DNA of 64,000 nucleotides from Arthrobacter sp. Soil782. GTDB lineage: Bacteria; Actinomycetota; Actinomycetes; Actinomycetales; Micrococcaceae. The stretch spans positions 1,441,297 through 1,505,296 of the forward strand of contig NZ_LMSO01000001.1 in assembly GCF_001428435.1 (NCBI RefSeq), given 5' to 3'. Made by a program: the position numbers and the translations under genes. Below, in pieces: positions 42,874-52,689 of the stretch; the first letter of the stretch is position 1; the number at the start of each line of letters is the position of its first letter. The notes beneath the pieces are model-generated. The model saw nothing but the letters and a program-made list of their open reading frames with translations, had not been told where the DNA came from and did not search any database.

Positions 42874-44118
42874 GTGGATCCTGTACTGCTGATGCTCGTG
42901 GCCGGGCTGGTCGGTCTCGCCATCGGCGTGGCCGGCATGCTGGCGTTCCGGGCCAGCGAGGCGCAACGCCGTGCCCGCCTTGATAGTGACGAGCCGGTGC
43001 TCCCCAAAGGGGCTGCTGATGTCCTTTCCGTCGTGGGCCGCGCGTATGTCATCGTCGACGGGATCGACGGCGTTGTCCGCGCCAGTCCTGCGGCGTACGC
43101 TTTCGGTCTCGTCCGCGGCCACACGATCGTGCACAGCGAACTCCTTGACCTCACCGCACGGGTGCGCCGGGACGGAGTCATCGAGGAGCGCCAGCTGGAA
43201 CTGCCGCGCGGCCCGCTGGGGCAGGGCACCATCATTGTGCATGCCCGCATCGCGGCCCTCGGCGAGGAATACATCCTCATCCTCGCGGACGACCGCACCG
43301 AGATCACCCGCACCGAGGAGATCCGCAATGACTTCGTCGCGAACGTATCCCATGAACTGAAGACACCCGTCGGCGCTATCTCCCTCCTCGCCGAAGCCCT
43401 TGATGATGCAGCCTCCGATGAGGTGGCCGTCCGCAGGTTCGCCCAGCGGATGCATAAGGAATCAGGCAGGCTCTCAGCCCTGGTCCAGGACATCATCGAG
43501 CTTTCACGGCTCCAGGGAACCGACGTCGTCCGCCGCGGCAAAGCCGTCAATATCAACGCGGTGATTGCCGAAGCAGTGGACCGCAACAAGCTTCCCGCCG
43601 AGAGCAAGCAGATGGACATCGTGGTCGGCGGAAAGATCGACGCACCGGTCTACGGAGACCCGGACCTTCTCATGACCGCCTTCCGGAATCTGATCGACAA
43701 TGCCATTCGCTATTCGCCGGATGGAACCAGGGTGGGTGTTGGGCTGCGCTCACGCGACGGGCTGGCGCAGATTTCCGTTACGGACCAGGGCCTGGGCATT
43801 ACTCCCGAGGAGCAGGAGCGGATCTTCGAGCGCTTCTACCGCATCGACGCGGCGCGTTCAAGGCAGACCGGCGGCACGGGCCTGGGGCTGAGCATCGTAA
43901 AGCATGTGGTGTCGAATCACGGCGGTGAAGTGACGGTGTGGTCGCAGCAGGGCCAGGGCAGCACGTTCACCGTCCGTCTGCCGGAGATGGAAACAGCCGA
44001 CGACGACGGCGCCGGGCCGGCGGCGAGTGTCACCGCGGGCGCGGTGCAGGAGAGCAGGCACGAAAGTGCCGGCAATGACAAGGGCAGCAGTGTCCAGAAT
44101 CAAGGAGTGAAAGCGTGA
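42874..44118 (+). CDS. senX3: Phosphate-sensing histidine kinase SenX3
   Basis: The 414-residue kinase has an N-terminal membrane segment (about residues 3-25), a PAS-like domain (about 50-145), and a HisKA/HATPase core. The phospho-acceptor is in NVSHELKTPVGAI (His near 159); the N box is NLIDNAIRYSPDG, with DQGLGI and GGTGLGLSIVKH. It has only one clear membrane segment, like mycobacterial SenX3. The GTG start follows TAAGCT-GGATCC (leaderless). It overlaps regX3 by 4 nt. Confidence 0.94.
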   Translation: MDPVLLMLVAGLVGLAIGVAGMLAFRASEAQRRARLDSDEPVLPKGAADVLSVVGRAYVIVDGIDGVVRASPAAYAFGLVRGHTIVHSELLDLTARVRRDGVIEERQLELPRGPLGQGTIIVHARIAALGEEYILILADDRTEITRTEEIRNDFVANVSHELKTPVGAISLLAEALDDAASDEVAVRRFAQRMHKESGRLSALVQDIIELSRLQGTDVVRRGKAVNINAVIAEAVDRNKLPAESKQMDIVVGGKIDAPVYGDPDLLMTAFRNLIDNAIRYSPDGTRVGVGLRSRDGLAQISVTDQGLGITPEEQERIFERFYRIDAARSRQTGGTGLGLSIVKHVVSNHGGEVTVWSQQGQGSTFTVRLPEMETADDDGAGPAASVTAGAVQESRHESAGNDKGSSVQNQGVKA

Positions 44119-44795
44119 GCCGCATCCTGATCGTTGAAGACGAAGAATCCTTCAGCGACCCCCTGTCCTACCTGCTGGGCAAGGAGGGCTTTGACGCCGT
44201 CGTCGTGGACAACGGGCTTGATGCGCTGACCGAGTTCGACCGCGGGGGCGCGGACCTGGTCCTCCTCGACCTCCAGCTGCCGGGCCTTTCCGGTACGGAA
44301 GTATGCCGCCAGCTGCGGCAGCGCTCAAGCGTCCCGGTCATCATGCTGACCGCCAAGGACTCAGAGATTGACAAGGTTGTGGGACTCGAACTGGGTGCCG
44401 ATGATTACGTCACCAAGCCCTACTCATCACGGGAGCTGGTGGCCAGGGTGCGCGCTGTGCTGCGCAGGCAGGGTGAGCCGGAAGAGTTGGTTTCAAGCAC
44501 TGTCGCGGCGGGGCCGGTCCGCATGGATGTGGAGCGCCACGTTGTGAGCGTCAGCGGGGAGCAGGTTTCGCTGCCGTTGAAGGAGTTTGAGCTGCTCGAG
44601 ATGCTGCTGCGTAATTCCGGGCGTGTGCTGACCCGCGGGCAGCTCATTGACAGGGTGTGGGGCTCGGACTATGTGGGGGACACCAAGACCCTCGACGTCC
44701 ATGTCAAGCGTCTGCGAGGGAAGATTGAACCGGATCCGTCAAGCCCCCGGCACCTCGTGACGGTGCGGGGGCTGGGCTACAAGTACGAGCCCTAA
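44115..44795 (+). CDS. regX3: Response regulator RegX3
   Basis: The 226-residue OmpR-family regulator has a receiver with phospho-acceptor Asp52 (LVLLDLQLPG), MLTAKDSE and the conserved Lys in VTKPYSSRELVARV. The C-terminal winged helix contains LPLKEFELLEMLLRN and TLDVHVKRLRGKIE. It overlaps senX3 by 4 nt (GTGA), so the two are translated together. Its TAA shares bases with the TAG of the convergent lipoprotein gene. Confidence 0.95.
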   Translation: MSRILIVEDEESFSDPLSYLLGKEGFDAVVVDNGLDALTEFDRGGADLVLLDLQLPGLSGTEVCRQLRQRSSVPVIMLTAKDSEIDKVVGLELGADDYVTKPYSSRELVARVRAVLRRQGEPEELVSSTVAAGPVRMDVERHVVSVSGEQVSLPLKEFELLEMLLRNSGRVLTRGQLIDRVWGSDYVGDTKTLDVHVKRLRGKIEPDPSSPRHLVTVRGLGYKYEP

Positions 44796-45322
44796 AGCTC
44801 TTCCTCTTCTTCAACAACTTCTTCGATGGGGGTGGGCGGCGGGGTGTAACCGCCGGGAACAAACTCGCGGTACTCCTCGAGCGTTCCGTCGAGGACCGGC
44901 ACCCGGATACTCTCGCTCTCGGAGTTCACGGTGAATTCGAGGTCAACCAGCGCTCCAGGAATCTCGCTGATGCCTTCCAGAATGCCGTCGTCGCCCACTT
45001 CGTCTTCGAAGACATACTTGCCGTTTGCGTCGATGGTGACCTGCGAGTTTTCATTCTCGCCGTCAATCGTTACCTGGACAGGGGAGTCTGACTCGTTGAA
45101 GAGAGTGCCCAGCAGGGTTCCCGGCTCGCCCTCATCCGACGTGATGATGAGGATGTTGCGCAGAAGCACGGGGCCCACGCGGTCCACGATTCCGTCCGAG
45201 GCGGAATACTCGATGGTGGTGGCCTGCTCATTCACTGCGGAACAGCCGGTTGCTCCAAGGAGAGCCAGTACAGCGGTTCCGGCAGCTGCCAGCTGTACTC
45301 GTTTCTTCGGGGCACTGTTCAC
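44792..45322 (-). CDS. Conserved lipoprotein, LpqE-like
   Basis: The 176-residue protein has a lipoprotein signal with lipobox LGATGC (Cys near residue 27). It then carries IVDRVGPVLLRNILIITSDEGEPGTLLGTLFNES, typical of the actinobacterial LpqE-like family, and ends in a very acidic tail (EEVVEEEEEL). Its location beside carD matches that of lpqE in Mycobacterium tuberculosis, which supports orthology. The GTG start has CAGGAG just upstream. The function is not established. Confidence 0.78.
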   Translation of the reverse strand: MNSAPKKRVQLAAAGTAVLALLGATGCSAVNEQATTIEYSASDGIVDRVGPVLLRNILIITSDEGEPGTLLGTLFNESDSPVQVTIDGENENSQVTIDANGKYVFEDEVGDDGILEGISEIPGALVDLEFTVNSESESIRVPVLDGTLEEYREFVPGGYTPPPTPIEEVVEEEEEL

Positions 45323-45589
45323 GGCACTAACTCCTGTGGGTATGGTCGCGCGGACCGACGGACAACACTAGTGAACAGCCTATCGGCAATGAGGGTAATT
45401 GTTGGATTTCAACGGAGTTCAGTAGGCGCCGGTAACCGGTGAAGGCACCCTCGCAAGCACCAATTTTGCTCTGCGTCAAGAGCGGAATGATAGCCAATTG
45501 GTCGCTCTTGTCCCCGCTGACCTGCGAAAACGCGTCATCGGCGTGTCGTTTCCGTGATAAACTGATCTGCGGGAAAGGGGATTATCCAC
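45323..45589. other. Divergent promoter region of the lipoprotein and carD
   Basis: No gene is visible in these 267 bp. A plausible extended -10 for carD is GTGATAAACT near 45555-45564, followed by a short leader with AAAGGGG. No clear operator was found. Confidence 0.4.
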
Positions 45590-46072
45590 ATGGTTTTTGA
45601 GGTTGGCGAAACAGTTGTTTACCCTCACCACGGCGCAGCGAAGATCGAAGAGATCAAGATGCGCGTTATCAAGGGCGAAGAGAAGATGTATCTCAAGCTC
45701 AAAGTGGCGCAGGGTGATCTGACCATTGAAGTTCCAGCAGAGAACGTTGACCTCGTCGGGGTTCGTGACGTCGTAGGTAAGGAAGGCCTTGAGCACGTTT
45801 TCGACGTACTCCGCGCTGAATTCACCGAAGAGCCCACCAACTGGTCGCGCCGCTATAAGGCCAACCTGGAGAAGCTCGCATCGGGAGACGTGATCAAGGT
45901 TGCCGAAGTAGTTCGGGATCTCTGGCGGCGGGATCACGATCGCGGGTTGTCTGCCGGTGAGAAGCGGATGCTGGCGAAGGCTCGCCAGATCCTTATCTCC
46001 GAGCTGGCTCTGGCGGAGAAAACGGACGAAGAGAAGGCAGCTACAGTACTCGACGAGGTACTCGCTTCCTAG
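45590..46072 (+). CDS. carD: RNA polymerase-binding transcription factor CarD
   Basis: The 160-residue protein stabilises the RNA polymerase open complex, notably at rRNA promoters. The N-terminal RNA-polymerase-interaction domain [22 protein letters not shown] is plain, and the C-terminal DNA-binding helical domain contains [17 protein letters not shown] and [22 protein letters not shown], with the conserved Trp. A good ribosome binding site (AAAGGGG) precedes the ATG. A terminator follows at once. Confidence 0.97.
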   Translation: MVFEVGETVVYPHHGAAKIEEIKMRVIKGEEKMYLKLKVAQGDLTIEVPAENVDLVGVRDVVGKEGLEHVFDVLRAEFTEEPTNWSRRYKANLEKLASGDVIKVAEVVRDLWRRDHDRGLSAGEKRMLAKARQILISELALAEKTDEEKAATVLDEVLAS

Positions 46073-46080
46073 CAGTAAGG

Positions 46081-46108
46081 AAAAGGACCGCATAGCTGCG
46101 GTCCTTTT
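46081..46108. terminator. Rho-independent terminator of carD
   Basis: AAAAGGACCGCA pairs with TGCGGTCCTTTT across a 4-nt loop, followed by CTTA. Confidence 0.9.
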
Positions 46109-46614
46109 CTTATGGCCGGGCTGATGCTCCAAGGGGCCTTCGCACACAATCGTGAGCGAGGATCCTTGCGAGCAGCAGTGCTTATTTTCTCAAGTTCGCG
46201 CTCGTCGAGATAGCTCGCGGTGCCAACCCAACCTGACACTCCGCTAGCGGAGAAGGAATCATTCACAACGAGTTCGTTGTTTGTCCATATCTTTGCCGTG
46301 CCGGAGACCGGGCTCTGAGAAGTGAAATGTCCTTCGCTGGTTGAGACGACGTTCCCCTGCGTGTCGTATCCGACGGTGAAGTTGCTGTACTGCCCATAGC
46401 CCGCGAGAGGGATCGACACCACTTTGAACTCCCCATCGAACGCCACAGTCGCGTTTGAGAAGTCGAACTCTGCAAGGTCGGCTTGTGATGGAAGGTCCCC
46501 AGAGGAAAGACTTGCCTGGGCCTGATTAACGATCGATTGGTTTGCTGTGGACCAAGATTGGGCAGCAGCACTCGTCGACTATGCCCAACACCGCCGCCAC
46601 AATTCTGTAAGCAT
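46109..46614 (-). pseudogene. Decayed gene for a small secreted protein
   Basis: On the minus strand a Ser/Thr/Asn-rich domain reads without interruption from about 46572 leftward (QSWSTANQSIVNQAQ, FDFSNATVAFDGEFK, SNFTVGYDTQGNVVST, AKIWTNNELVVNDSF). The region before it is broken: a GGAGGGG ribosome binding site leads to an ATG at 46614 whose frame hits TAG after 11 codons, while the hydrophobic signal-like AYRIVAAVLGIV is in another frame. Removing one base near 46576 joins it to TSAAAQSW, a believable signal-peptide cleavage region. The C-terminus runs through the carD terminator. I do not recognise the family. The DNA is visibly richer in A+T than its neighbours. Confidence 0.55.
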
Positions 46615-46780
46615 GTGGAAATTCCCCTCCAGTAATCATGGCGGGCAGTACGCCCACCTTCATCAAACCTATGAATGCTGGAACTGCAACGCCATTTAAC
46701 ATCCGATTTGGGCCAAAAGAACCCAGAATTGGTTCCGACCTATGGTCAAGCGAGCACACAAGCATACGCTCCGCGCGCTT

Positions 46781-46795
46781 GGTAAACTATTGGCG
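46781..46795 (+). promoter_or_regulatory. Likely ispD promoter -10
   Basis: TGGTAAACT (extended -10, hexamer TAAACT at 46783-46788) lies about 24 bp before the ispD GTG. No convincing -35 is seen. Confidence 0.4.
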
Positions 46796-46811
46796 TATCG
46801 TCTGGTTAGTG

Positions 46812-47513
46812 GTGAATCCTAAGCAAGCCATTGTTCTTGTTGCGGCTGGTTCCGGTAGCCGCCTCGGAATGGGCGTTCCCAAAGCGCAAGTGCGTATCGG
46901 CGACGCCACCATCTTGGAGCACGCCCTCCGAGCATGTCTGGCATCTCGAATTGATGCCCACGTGTGCGTTGTTCTCCCGCCTGGCGACGATACTTTGCGG
47001 GCAGTAGTTGATCACTCCGGCGGGCCATCGGTGACCGTAGTTGAGGGGGGCGTGACACGTCAGGCATCAGTGCGAGCGGGCTTATCCACCCTCCCTTCAA
47101 CGGTCCGGTACGTGCTAGTTCATGACGCGGCTCGCGCACTGACGCCACCAGAAGTATTCCGGCGTGTGTTGCAGACGCTCATGGACGGCGCAGAAGCGGT
47201 CACTCCGGGTGTCGCGGTAGCTGACACCATCAAGAGCGTGAGTGACGGCTGTGTTGCGGCTACTCCAGCTCGCGCCGGACTGCGGGCGATCCAAACGCCG
47301 CAGGGATTTACTCTGGAGCTCCTGCGGCGTGTGCATTCGGAAACCAGCGATGCCGACATCACCGACGACGCGATGCTAGTCGAGTCACTCGGAGTGCCTG
47401 TTCGTGTAGTTGAGGGCCACCCCGAGGCCTTCAAGGTCACTACGCCCCTTGATCTGATGCTCGCCGAAGCGCTTGTGCGCCGGGCTCGCGAACACGCAGG
47501 GGAGCAGCAGTGA
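46812..47513 (+). CDS. ispD: 2-C-methyl-D-erythritol 4-phosphate cytidylyltransferase
   Basis: The 233-residue enzyme makes CDP-methylerythritol in the MEP isoprenoid pathway. The CTP-binding motif [19 protein letters not shown] is at the N-terminus, with [10 protein letters not shown] and the C-terminal [19 protein letters not shown] used the GTG at 46812, since the product then starts directly before the strand leading to the CTP loop; a longer frame upstream lies in the decayed region. Its stop overlaps ispF by 4 nt. Confidence 0.95.
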   Translation: MNPKQAIVLVAAGSGSRLGMGVPKAQVRIGDATILEHALRACLASRIDAHVCVVLPPGDDTLRAVVDHSGGPSVTVVEGGVTRQASVRAGLSTLPSTVRYVLVHDAARALTPPEVFRRVLQTLMDGAEAVTPGVAVADTIKSVSDGCVAATPARAGLRAIQTPQGFTLELLRRVHSETSDADITDDAMLVESLGVPVRVVEGHPEAFKVTTPLDLMLAEALVRRAREHAGEQQ

Positions 47514-47998
47514 GCGCTAATCTTCCACGCACCGGTATCGGCATCGACGTCCATGCCTTTGCGCCCGAGGACCAGCCGCGCACGCTGTGGCTGGCCGGGC
47601 TTCAATGGCCGGGCGAGCGCGGGCTGGCCGGCCATTCCGACGGCGACGCCGTTGCGCACGCAGCAGCCGATGCCCTGTTCTCTGCCTCAGGAACAGGCGA
47701 CCTCGGCACCAACTTCGGCACCGACCGTCCCGAATATGCCGGTGCCTCCGGCGTCCTGCTCCTGACGGAAGCCGCCCGGATTGTTCGCGAGGCAGGCTTC
47801 GAAATCGGCAATGTGGCCGTCCAGCTGGTCGGGAACCGTCCGCGGTTCACGCCGCGCCGGCTGGAAGCAGAGAAGCTCCTCTCCGCAGCGATCGGAGCAT
47901 CGGTTACCGTCTCGGCAACCACCAGCGATGGACTGGGTTTCACCGGCCGTGGTGAGGGAATCGCGGCGATCGCCACCGCCGTCGTCGTTCAGCTCTGA
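47510..47998 (+). CDS. ispF: 2-C-methyl-D-erythritol 2,4-cyclodiphosphate synthase
   Basis: The 162-residue trimeric zinc enzyme catalyses the cyclisation step of the MEP pathway. Metal ligands Asp13 and His15 are in GIDVHAF, and His42 in [11 protein letters not shown]; the C-terminal [15 protein letters not shown] is typical. GTGA overlap with ispD shows translational coupling. Confidence 0.97.
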   Translation: MSANLPRTGIGIDVHAFAPEDQPRTLWLAGLQWPGERGLAGHSDGDAVAHAAADALFSASGTGDLGTNFGTDRPEYAGASGVLLLTEAARIVREAGFEIGNVAVQLVGNRPRFTPRRLEAEKLLSAAIGASVTVSATTSDGLGFTGRGEGIAAIATAVVVQL

Positions 47999-48050
47999 CA
48001 CTTCGCGGGCGGCTGCCGGCCGGGGCAGCCCGATTCGGTAGTCTGGATCG

Positions 48051-49514
48051 GTGAGCCTGAGATTCTATGACACCGCAACGGCAGAAGTCCGCAAGTTCAC
48101 ACCGGTACATCCCGGGGAAGCGCGGGTCTACTATTGCGGTGCCACCGTCCAGGGGATGCCGCATGTGGGGCACGTCCGTTCCGCAATCGCCTTCGATCAG
48201 CTCACCCGCTGGCTGCGTATCCGGGGGTACGTGGTGACCGTGGTCCGGAACGTCACGGACATCGACGATAAAATCCTTGCCAAGTCCAAAGCCTCCTTCG
48301 AGGAAGCGCCCGCAGATCCGGACGCTGTGCCCAACGAAGAGTGGTGGGCCCTGGCCTACCGCTACGAGCAGGAGTTCCTCAAGGCGTATGACACCCTCGG
48401 GGTGCAGCGGCCCACCTATGAACCCCGCGCCACCGGGCACATCCCGGAAATGCACCAGCTCATTCAGCAACTCATCGACCGCGGCCATGCCTACCCGGCT
48501 GCGGACGGCTCGGGTGACGTCTACTTCGATGTGCGGTCCTGGCCGGCCTATGGCAGCCTGACCAACCAGGACGTAGATGACATGCAGGCCGCGCCGGATG
48601 TCGAAGTGCAGTTCAGCAGCCGCAAGAAGGACCCCCGCGACTTCGCCCTCTGGAAGGGTTGGAAAGAGGGGGAACCGGAGACCGCGGCGTGGCCCAGCCC
48701 GTGGGGGCCGGGCCGCCCCGGCTGGCATCTTGAGTGCTCCGCGATGGTGACAAAGTACCTTGGTGCCGAGTTCGACATCCATGGCGGCGGCCTGGACCTG
48801 CGCTTCCCCCATCACGAGAACGAGATGGCGCAGTCGCAGGCCGCTGGACATGCGTTCGCCCGGTTCTGGATGCATAACGGGATGGTGACCTACGAGGGCG
48901 AGAAAATGTCCAAGTCGGTGGGTAACACCATCAGCCCGGATGAGATGCTGCAGCTCGCCGACGCCAGGGTAGTCCGCTACTACCTGGGCCAGGCGCATTA
49001 CCGCTCCGTTCTCGACTACCGGCCCACGTCGCTCCAGGAGGCTGCTGCCGCCGTCGAACGCATTGACGGGTTCCTTGCAAAGGCGGGTACAGCAAAGTCG
49101 GGTGACGCGGGGGGCGCTCCGCAGTGGCAGGACCTACCGGAGGCCTTTACCGAGGCCATGGACGAGGATCTGAATGTTCCCCGCGCACTCGCTGTCCTCC
49201 ACGAGACGGTGCGTGCCGGCAACTCGGCGCTGGCACACAAGGACGATGACGGCTCGGCCCGGGCAGCAGCCGCAGTCACCGCCATGACCGCTGCGCTGGG
49301 GCTTGATGATGCGAGGTCGGCCGAAGGGAACCGGGAGAGCCCGGAACACGGAGCCCTCGACGCCCTGATCCGATCGCAGCTCAGCGAACGCGCCTCAGCC
49401 CGCGCAGCCAGGGATTGGGCCCGGGCGGATGCCATCCGGGACGCACTGGCGGGAGCCGGCGTCGTGGTCGAGGACTCTCCGGACGGTGCGCGCTGGAGCC
49501 TTTCCCGCGACTGA
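48051..49514 (+). CDS. cysS: Cysteinyl-tRNA synthetase
   Basis: The 487-residue class I synthetase has the zinc Cys and HIGH-type motif in YYCGATVQGMPHVGHVRSA, PGWHLECSAM, the zinc ligands HGGGLDLRFPHHENE, and KMSKS in EKMSKSVGNT. It is CysS rather than the mycothiol ligase MshC, as judged by the CGATVQG motif and the C-terminal anticodon-binding region. The GTG start follows TAGTCT-GGATCG (leaderless). Position after ispF matches mycobacteria. Confidence 0.96.
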   Translation: MSLRFYDTATAEVRKFTPVHPGEARVYYCGATVQGMPHVGHVRSAIAFDQLTRWLRIRGYVVTVVRNVTDIDDKILAKSKASFEEAPADPDAVPNEEWWALAYRYEQEFLKAYDTLGVQRPTYEPRATGHIPEMHQLIQQLIDRGHAYPAADGSGDVYFDVRSWPAYGSLTNQDVDDMQAAPDVEVQFSSRKKDPRDFALWKGWKEGEPETAAWPSPWGPGRPGWHLECSAMVTKYLGAEFDIHGGGLDLRFPHHENEMAQSQAAGHAFARFWMHNGMVTYEGEKMSKSVGNTISPDEMLQLADARVVRYYLGQAHYRSVLDYRPTSLQEAAAAVERIDGFLAKAGTAKSGDAGGAPQWQDLPEAFTEAMDEDLNVPRALAVLHETVRAGNSALAHKDDDGSARAAAAVTAMTAALGLDDARSAEGNRESPEHGALDALIRSQLSERASARAARDWARADAIRDALAGAGVVVEDSPDGARWSLSRD

Positions 49515-49601
49515 CGGTCCCGAAAATCGGCAGGGGAGGGACCAGGCATCCGCCCGCGTAAACTGGACTGACGCAAGTCCCCTATCTGAAGGTGTTTCCC
49601 C

Positions 49602-50594
49602 ATGGCCAACCCCCACGGACGTCCTGGTGCTATCCGCAAGACCAAGAAGGGTCCCACCATTGGCACGGGCGGCCACGGACGGAAGTCGCTTGAGGGCAAG
49701 GGGCCCACGCCCAAGGCTGAAGACCGCCCGTACCACAAGTCGCACAAGCGCAAGCAGTTGGCTGAGCGCTCCGCCGCAAAGCGGCTTGCCGGCAGGGCAG
49801 CTCCCGGCCGGTCCAAGGCAAAGCCGGGGGAAGAGTACGTCACCGGGCGGAACGCCGTCGTGGAAGCGCTACGCGCCGGGATTCCTGCCAAGGCACTGTA
49901 TGTCGCCATCCGGATCGACGTGGATGACCGCGTCCGTGAGTCGCTCAAGCTAGCAACAGAGCGCGGCATTCCCCTCATGGAAACGGGTAAGCCTGAGCTG
50001 GACCGTCTCGCGGACGGCTCCGTTCACCAGGGCATGATGCTGCAGATTCCGCCGTATGAATACGCAGACGGCCTCGACCTCGCCAGCGAGAACATCGCCA
50101 AATGGAAGAAGGGGCACATCAGCCAGGCGCCGCTGTTCGTGGCGCTGGACGGCATCACTGACCCCCGTAACCTCGGCGCCATCATCCGGTCGCTGTCCGC
50201 GTTCAGTGGCCACGGCGTTCTTGTGCCGGAACGGCGCTCGGTCGGTGTGACGGCTTCCGCCTGGAAAACGAGTGCCGGGGCGGCTGTGCGGGTACCGGTT
50301 GCGCGTGTAGGCAACCTGAACTCCGCCCTGAAATCCTTCAAGGACATGGGCATTTTTGTTCTGGGGCTGGACGGCGACGGCGACGTCTCGTTGCCGGAAA
50401 TCACCCTCGGCGTGGAGCCTGTATGCCTGGTGGTGGGTTCAGAGGGCAAGGGCCTGTCACGGCTGGTGCGGGAGAACTGCGACCAAATCGTGTCCATTCC
50501 GATTGACTCCGCCATGGAATCGCTGAACGCCTCTATGGCTGTGGGCATCAGTCTCTATGAAATCTCGCGTCAGCGGGCGGCCGAAGCCCGTTAG
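49602..50594 (+). CDS. rlmB: 23S rRNA (guanosine-2251-2'-O)-methyltransferase RlmB
   Basis: The 330-residue SPOUT methyltransferase has a basic N-terminal extension (about 75 residues, Lys/Arg/Gly-rich), a substrate-binding domain beginning YVTGRNAVVEALRAG, and the catalytic knot: ALDGITDPRNLGAIIRSL, LVVGSEGKGLSRL and IPIDSAMESLNASMAVGISLYE. It methylates the 23S P loop. TAAACT about 38 bp upstream is a likely -10, and GAAGGTG a modest ribosome binding site. Confidence 0.94.
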   Translation: MANPHGRPGAIRKTKKGPTIGTGGHGRKSLEGKGPTPKAEDRPYHKSHKRKQLAERSAAKRLAGRAAPGRSKAKPGEEYVTGRNAVVEALRAGIPAKALYVAIRIDVDDRVRESLKLATERGIPLMETGKPELDRLADGSVHQGMMLQIPPYEYADGLDLASENIAKWKKGHISQAPLFVALDGITDPRNLGAIIRSLSAFSGHGVLVPERRSVGVTASAWKTSAGAAVRVPVARVGNLNSALKSFKDMGIFVLGLDGDGDVSLPEITLGVEPVCLVVGSEGKGLSRLVRENCDQIVSIPIDSAMESLNASMAVGISLYEISRQRAAEAR

Positions 50595-50610
50595 GAAACG
50601 AATTCCCCCT

Positions 50611-52689
50611 ATGAGCCTGACCACCGAGATCACCCAACGTTCCCAAGCTTTCCCGCTGGGGGTCCGCCGGTGCGCCGGAAACCAGTCGAACCTGTTCGAC
50701 GTCGCCGTGTACGCACCTGACCTGGATACAGTGGCGGTTCATTATCAGGACGCTCAGGGCAGCTGGAACGCCGTTGTGCTTCCGGAACTCACGGATGGCG
50801 TTCACCACGGTTTGGTGGAGGGGATGGGCGAATCCTCCCGGTACGCGTTCTGGCCTGACGATGCGCCGCTGCAGGGTGAGCCCGGCACATCGCAGCTGTT
50901 GCTGGACCCGTACGGCCGCGCAATCGACACCGTCCGGGTGGGTGAGAGCCCGGTCTACTTCTCCGTGGTGGTCGATCAGGCGTTTAACTGGGGCTCATCC
51001 CGCCGTCCGGGTACCCGCTGGAGGGACAGCGTTATTTACGAGGCGCACGTCAAAGGTCTCACGCAGCTGCACCCGGATGTGCCTGAGGAGCTCCGCGGCA
51101 CTTACGCGGGCCTGGCTCATCCGGCAATGATCCGGCACCTGTTGGAGCTCGGAGTTACAGCCGTTGAGCTCCTGCCGATCCACTTCCACATTGATGAGCC
51201 CCACCTGGAACCGCTCGGGCTGAGCAACTACTGGGGCTACAACACGCTCGGGTTTTTCGCGCCTCACCCGGAGTACGCCACTGAGGCCGCACGCGAGGCC
51301 GGACCCAAAGCGGTGCAGGACGAGCTGAAGGGCATGGTCCGGCTCCTTCACGAGGCCGGGATCGAGGTCATCCTCGATGTCGTCTACAACCACACCGCCG
51401 AGGGCCCGCAGGGCGGCCCCGCACTCTGCTGGCGCGGGCTGAGTGAGATGAAGTACTACCGTCACCACGACGACGGCCGTTACCTGGACACCACCGGTTG
51501 CGGAAACACGGTCAATTTTACCGAACCGCGCGTAATTCAGTTCGCGCTGGACTCTCTGCGGTACTGGGTCGACGAGTTCGGTATCGATGGCTTCCGCTTT
51601 GACCTCGCTGTCGCCCTCTGCCGGGATGAAAGCCACCAGTTCACGCCGCGGCACCCTCTGCTGATCGCCATCGCCGCAGACACCGTGCTCAGCGGTGTCA
51701 AGCTGATTGCTGAACCGTGGGACGTCGGCTACAACGGCTGGCAGACGGGAAACTTTCCCCAGGGCTGGGCAGACTGGAACGACCGCTTCCGGGACACCGC
51801 CCGCGACTTCTGGCTGTCGGACCAGGCGGCCCTGGCCGAGGGACGGCGCGGCGGCACCGTGGCACGCCTGGCCAGTTGCCTGGCCGGCTCAGCCGAGGTG
51901 TTCGGCCGGTCCGGTCGGACGGCGGTGTCTTCAGTCAACTTCGTCACCGCTCACGACGGCTTCACTCTGGCGGACCTGACGGCCTACAACCGGAAGCACA
52001 ACGAGGCCAACGGCGAGGCCAACCGCGACGGACACAACGACAACCGCAGCTACAACCACGGTGTCGAGGGACCAACGGAGCAGGAGGCCATTCTTGCCGC
52101 CCGTTCCCTCACAGCCCGGAACCTGATGGCTACGCAGCTGCTCGCGCTCGGGGTCCCGATGATCACGGCCGGCGATGAGTTCGGCCGCACCCAGCATGGG
52201 AACAACAACGCTTACTGCCAGGACAATGAACTGGCGTGGGTCCACTGGAACCACAACGAGGATGCTCGCGGCATGCTCACGGCAACACGCGAACTGCTGC
52301 GTATCCGCCGGGAGTTCCTCACCGAGCAGCCCGCCGGATATCCCGCGCGGGAAGATACCTCGTACCTGCTCTGGTTCAACGCGGACGGCGAGCCGATGCG
52401 CCAGGAGCAGTGGTCGGATCCTGAGTGCCGGACCGTCCAGCTGCTGCTTGGATCGCCCGGCGGGGACCTCGACGGTCTGATTGTGGTCAATGGACATCTG
52501 GAGGACCGCAGCCTGGTTCTTCCCACGGCAGCAGCACTGCATGGGCTGGGTTTCCCCGAGAGTCAGAACCAGATGTTCGAGCTGCGGTTCACCACAGCGT
52601 ATGCCAACGCAAAACGCCGCGGTGCCCGTTTCTGTGCAGGAGAAACGGACACCGCGGCGGCGAACTCAGTAACTGTCTATCGCGTTTAG
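50611..52689 (+). CDS. glgX: Glycogen debranching enzyme GlgX
   Basis: The 692-residue GH13 isoamylase-type enzyme hydrolyses alpha-1,6 branches left after phosphorylase action. An N-terminal CBM48-like domain precedes the barrel: VIYEAHVKGLTQLHPDVP, VELLPIHFHIDE, nucleophile Asp331 in GFRFDLAVALCRDE, acid/base Glu368 in LIAEPWDVG, and FVTAHDGFTLADL. The ATG at 50611 gives the usual start; it is 16 bp after the rlmB stop. Its TAG shares bases with the TAA of the convergent glgP gene (4-nt overlap). Confidence 0.94.
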   Translation: MSLTTEITQRSQAFPLGVRRCAGNQSNLFDVAVYAPDLDTVAVHYQDAQGSWNAVVLPELTDGVHHGLVEGMGESSRYAFWPDDAPLQGEPGTSQLLLDPYGRAIDTVRVGESPVYFSVVVDQAFNWGSSRRPGTRWRDSVIYEAHVKGLTQLHPDVPEELRGTYAGLAHPAMIRHLLELGVTAVELLPIHFHIDEPHLEPLGLSNYWGYNTLGFFAPHPEYATEAAREAGPKAVQDELKGMVRLLHEAGIEVILDVVYNHTAEGPQGGPALCWRGLSEMKYYRHHDDGRYLDTTGCGNTVNFTEPRVIQFALDSLRYWVDEFGIDGFRFDLAVALCRDESHQFTPRHPLLIAIAADTVLSGVKLIAEPWDVGYNGWQTGNFPQGWADWNDRFRDTARDFWLSDQAALAEGRRGGTVARLASCLAGSAEVFGRSGRTAVSSVNFVTAHDGFTLADLTAYNRKHNEANGEANRDGHNDNRSYNHGVEGPTEQEAILAARSLTARNLMATQLLALGVPMITAGDEFGRTQHGNNNAYCQDNELAWVHWNHNEDARGMLTATRELLRIRREFLTEQPAGYPAREDTSYLLWFNADGEPMRQEQWSDPECRTVQLLLGSPGGDLDGLIVVNGHLEDRSLVLPTAAALHGLGFPESQNQMFELRFTTAYANAKRRGARFCAGETDTAAANSVTVYRV

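Noticed and set aside
46526..46765. Leftward 79-codon frame with an ECCC motif
   Set aside because: It appears to be the out-of-frame continuation of the decayed secreted gene; the Cys run comes from a GCT-repeat (Ala-Ala-Ala) read in the wrong frame.
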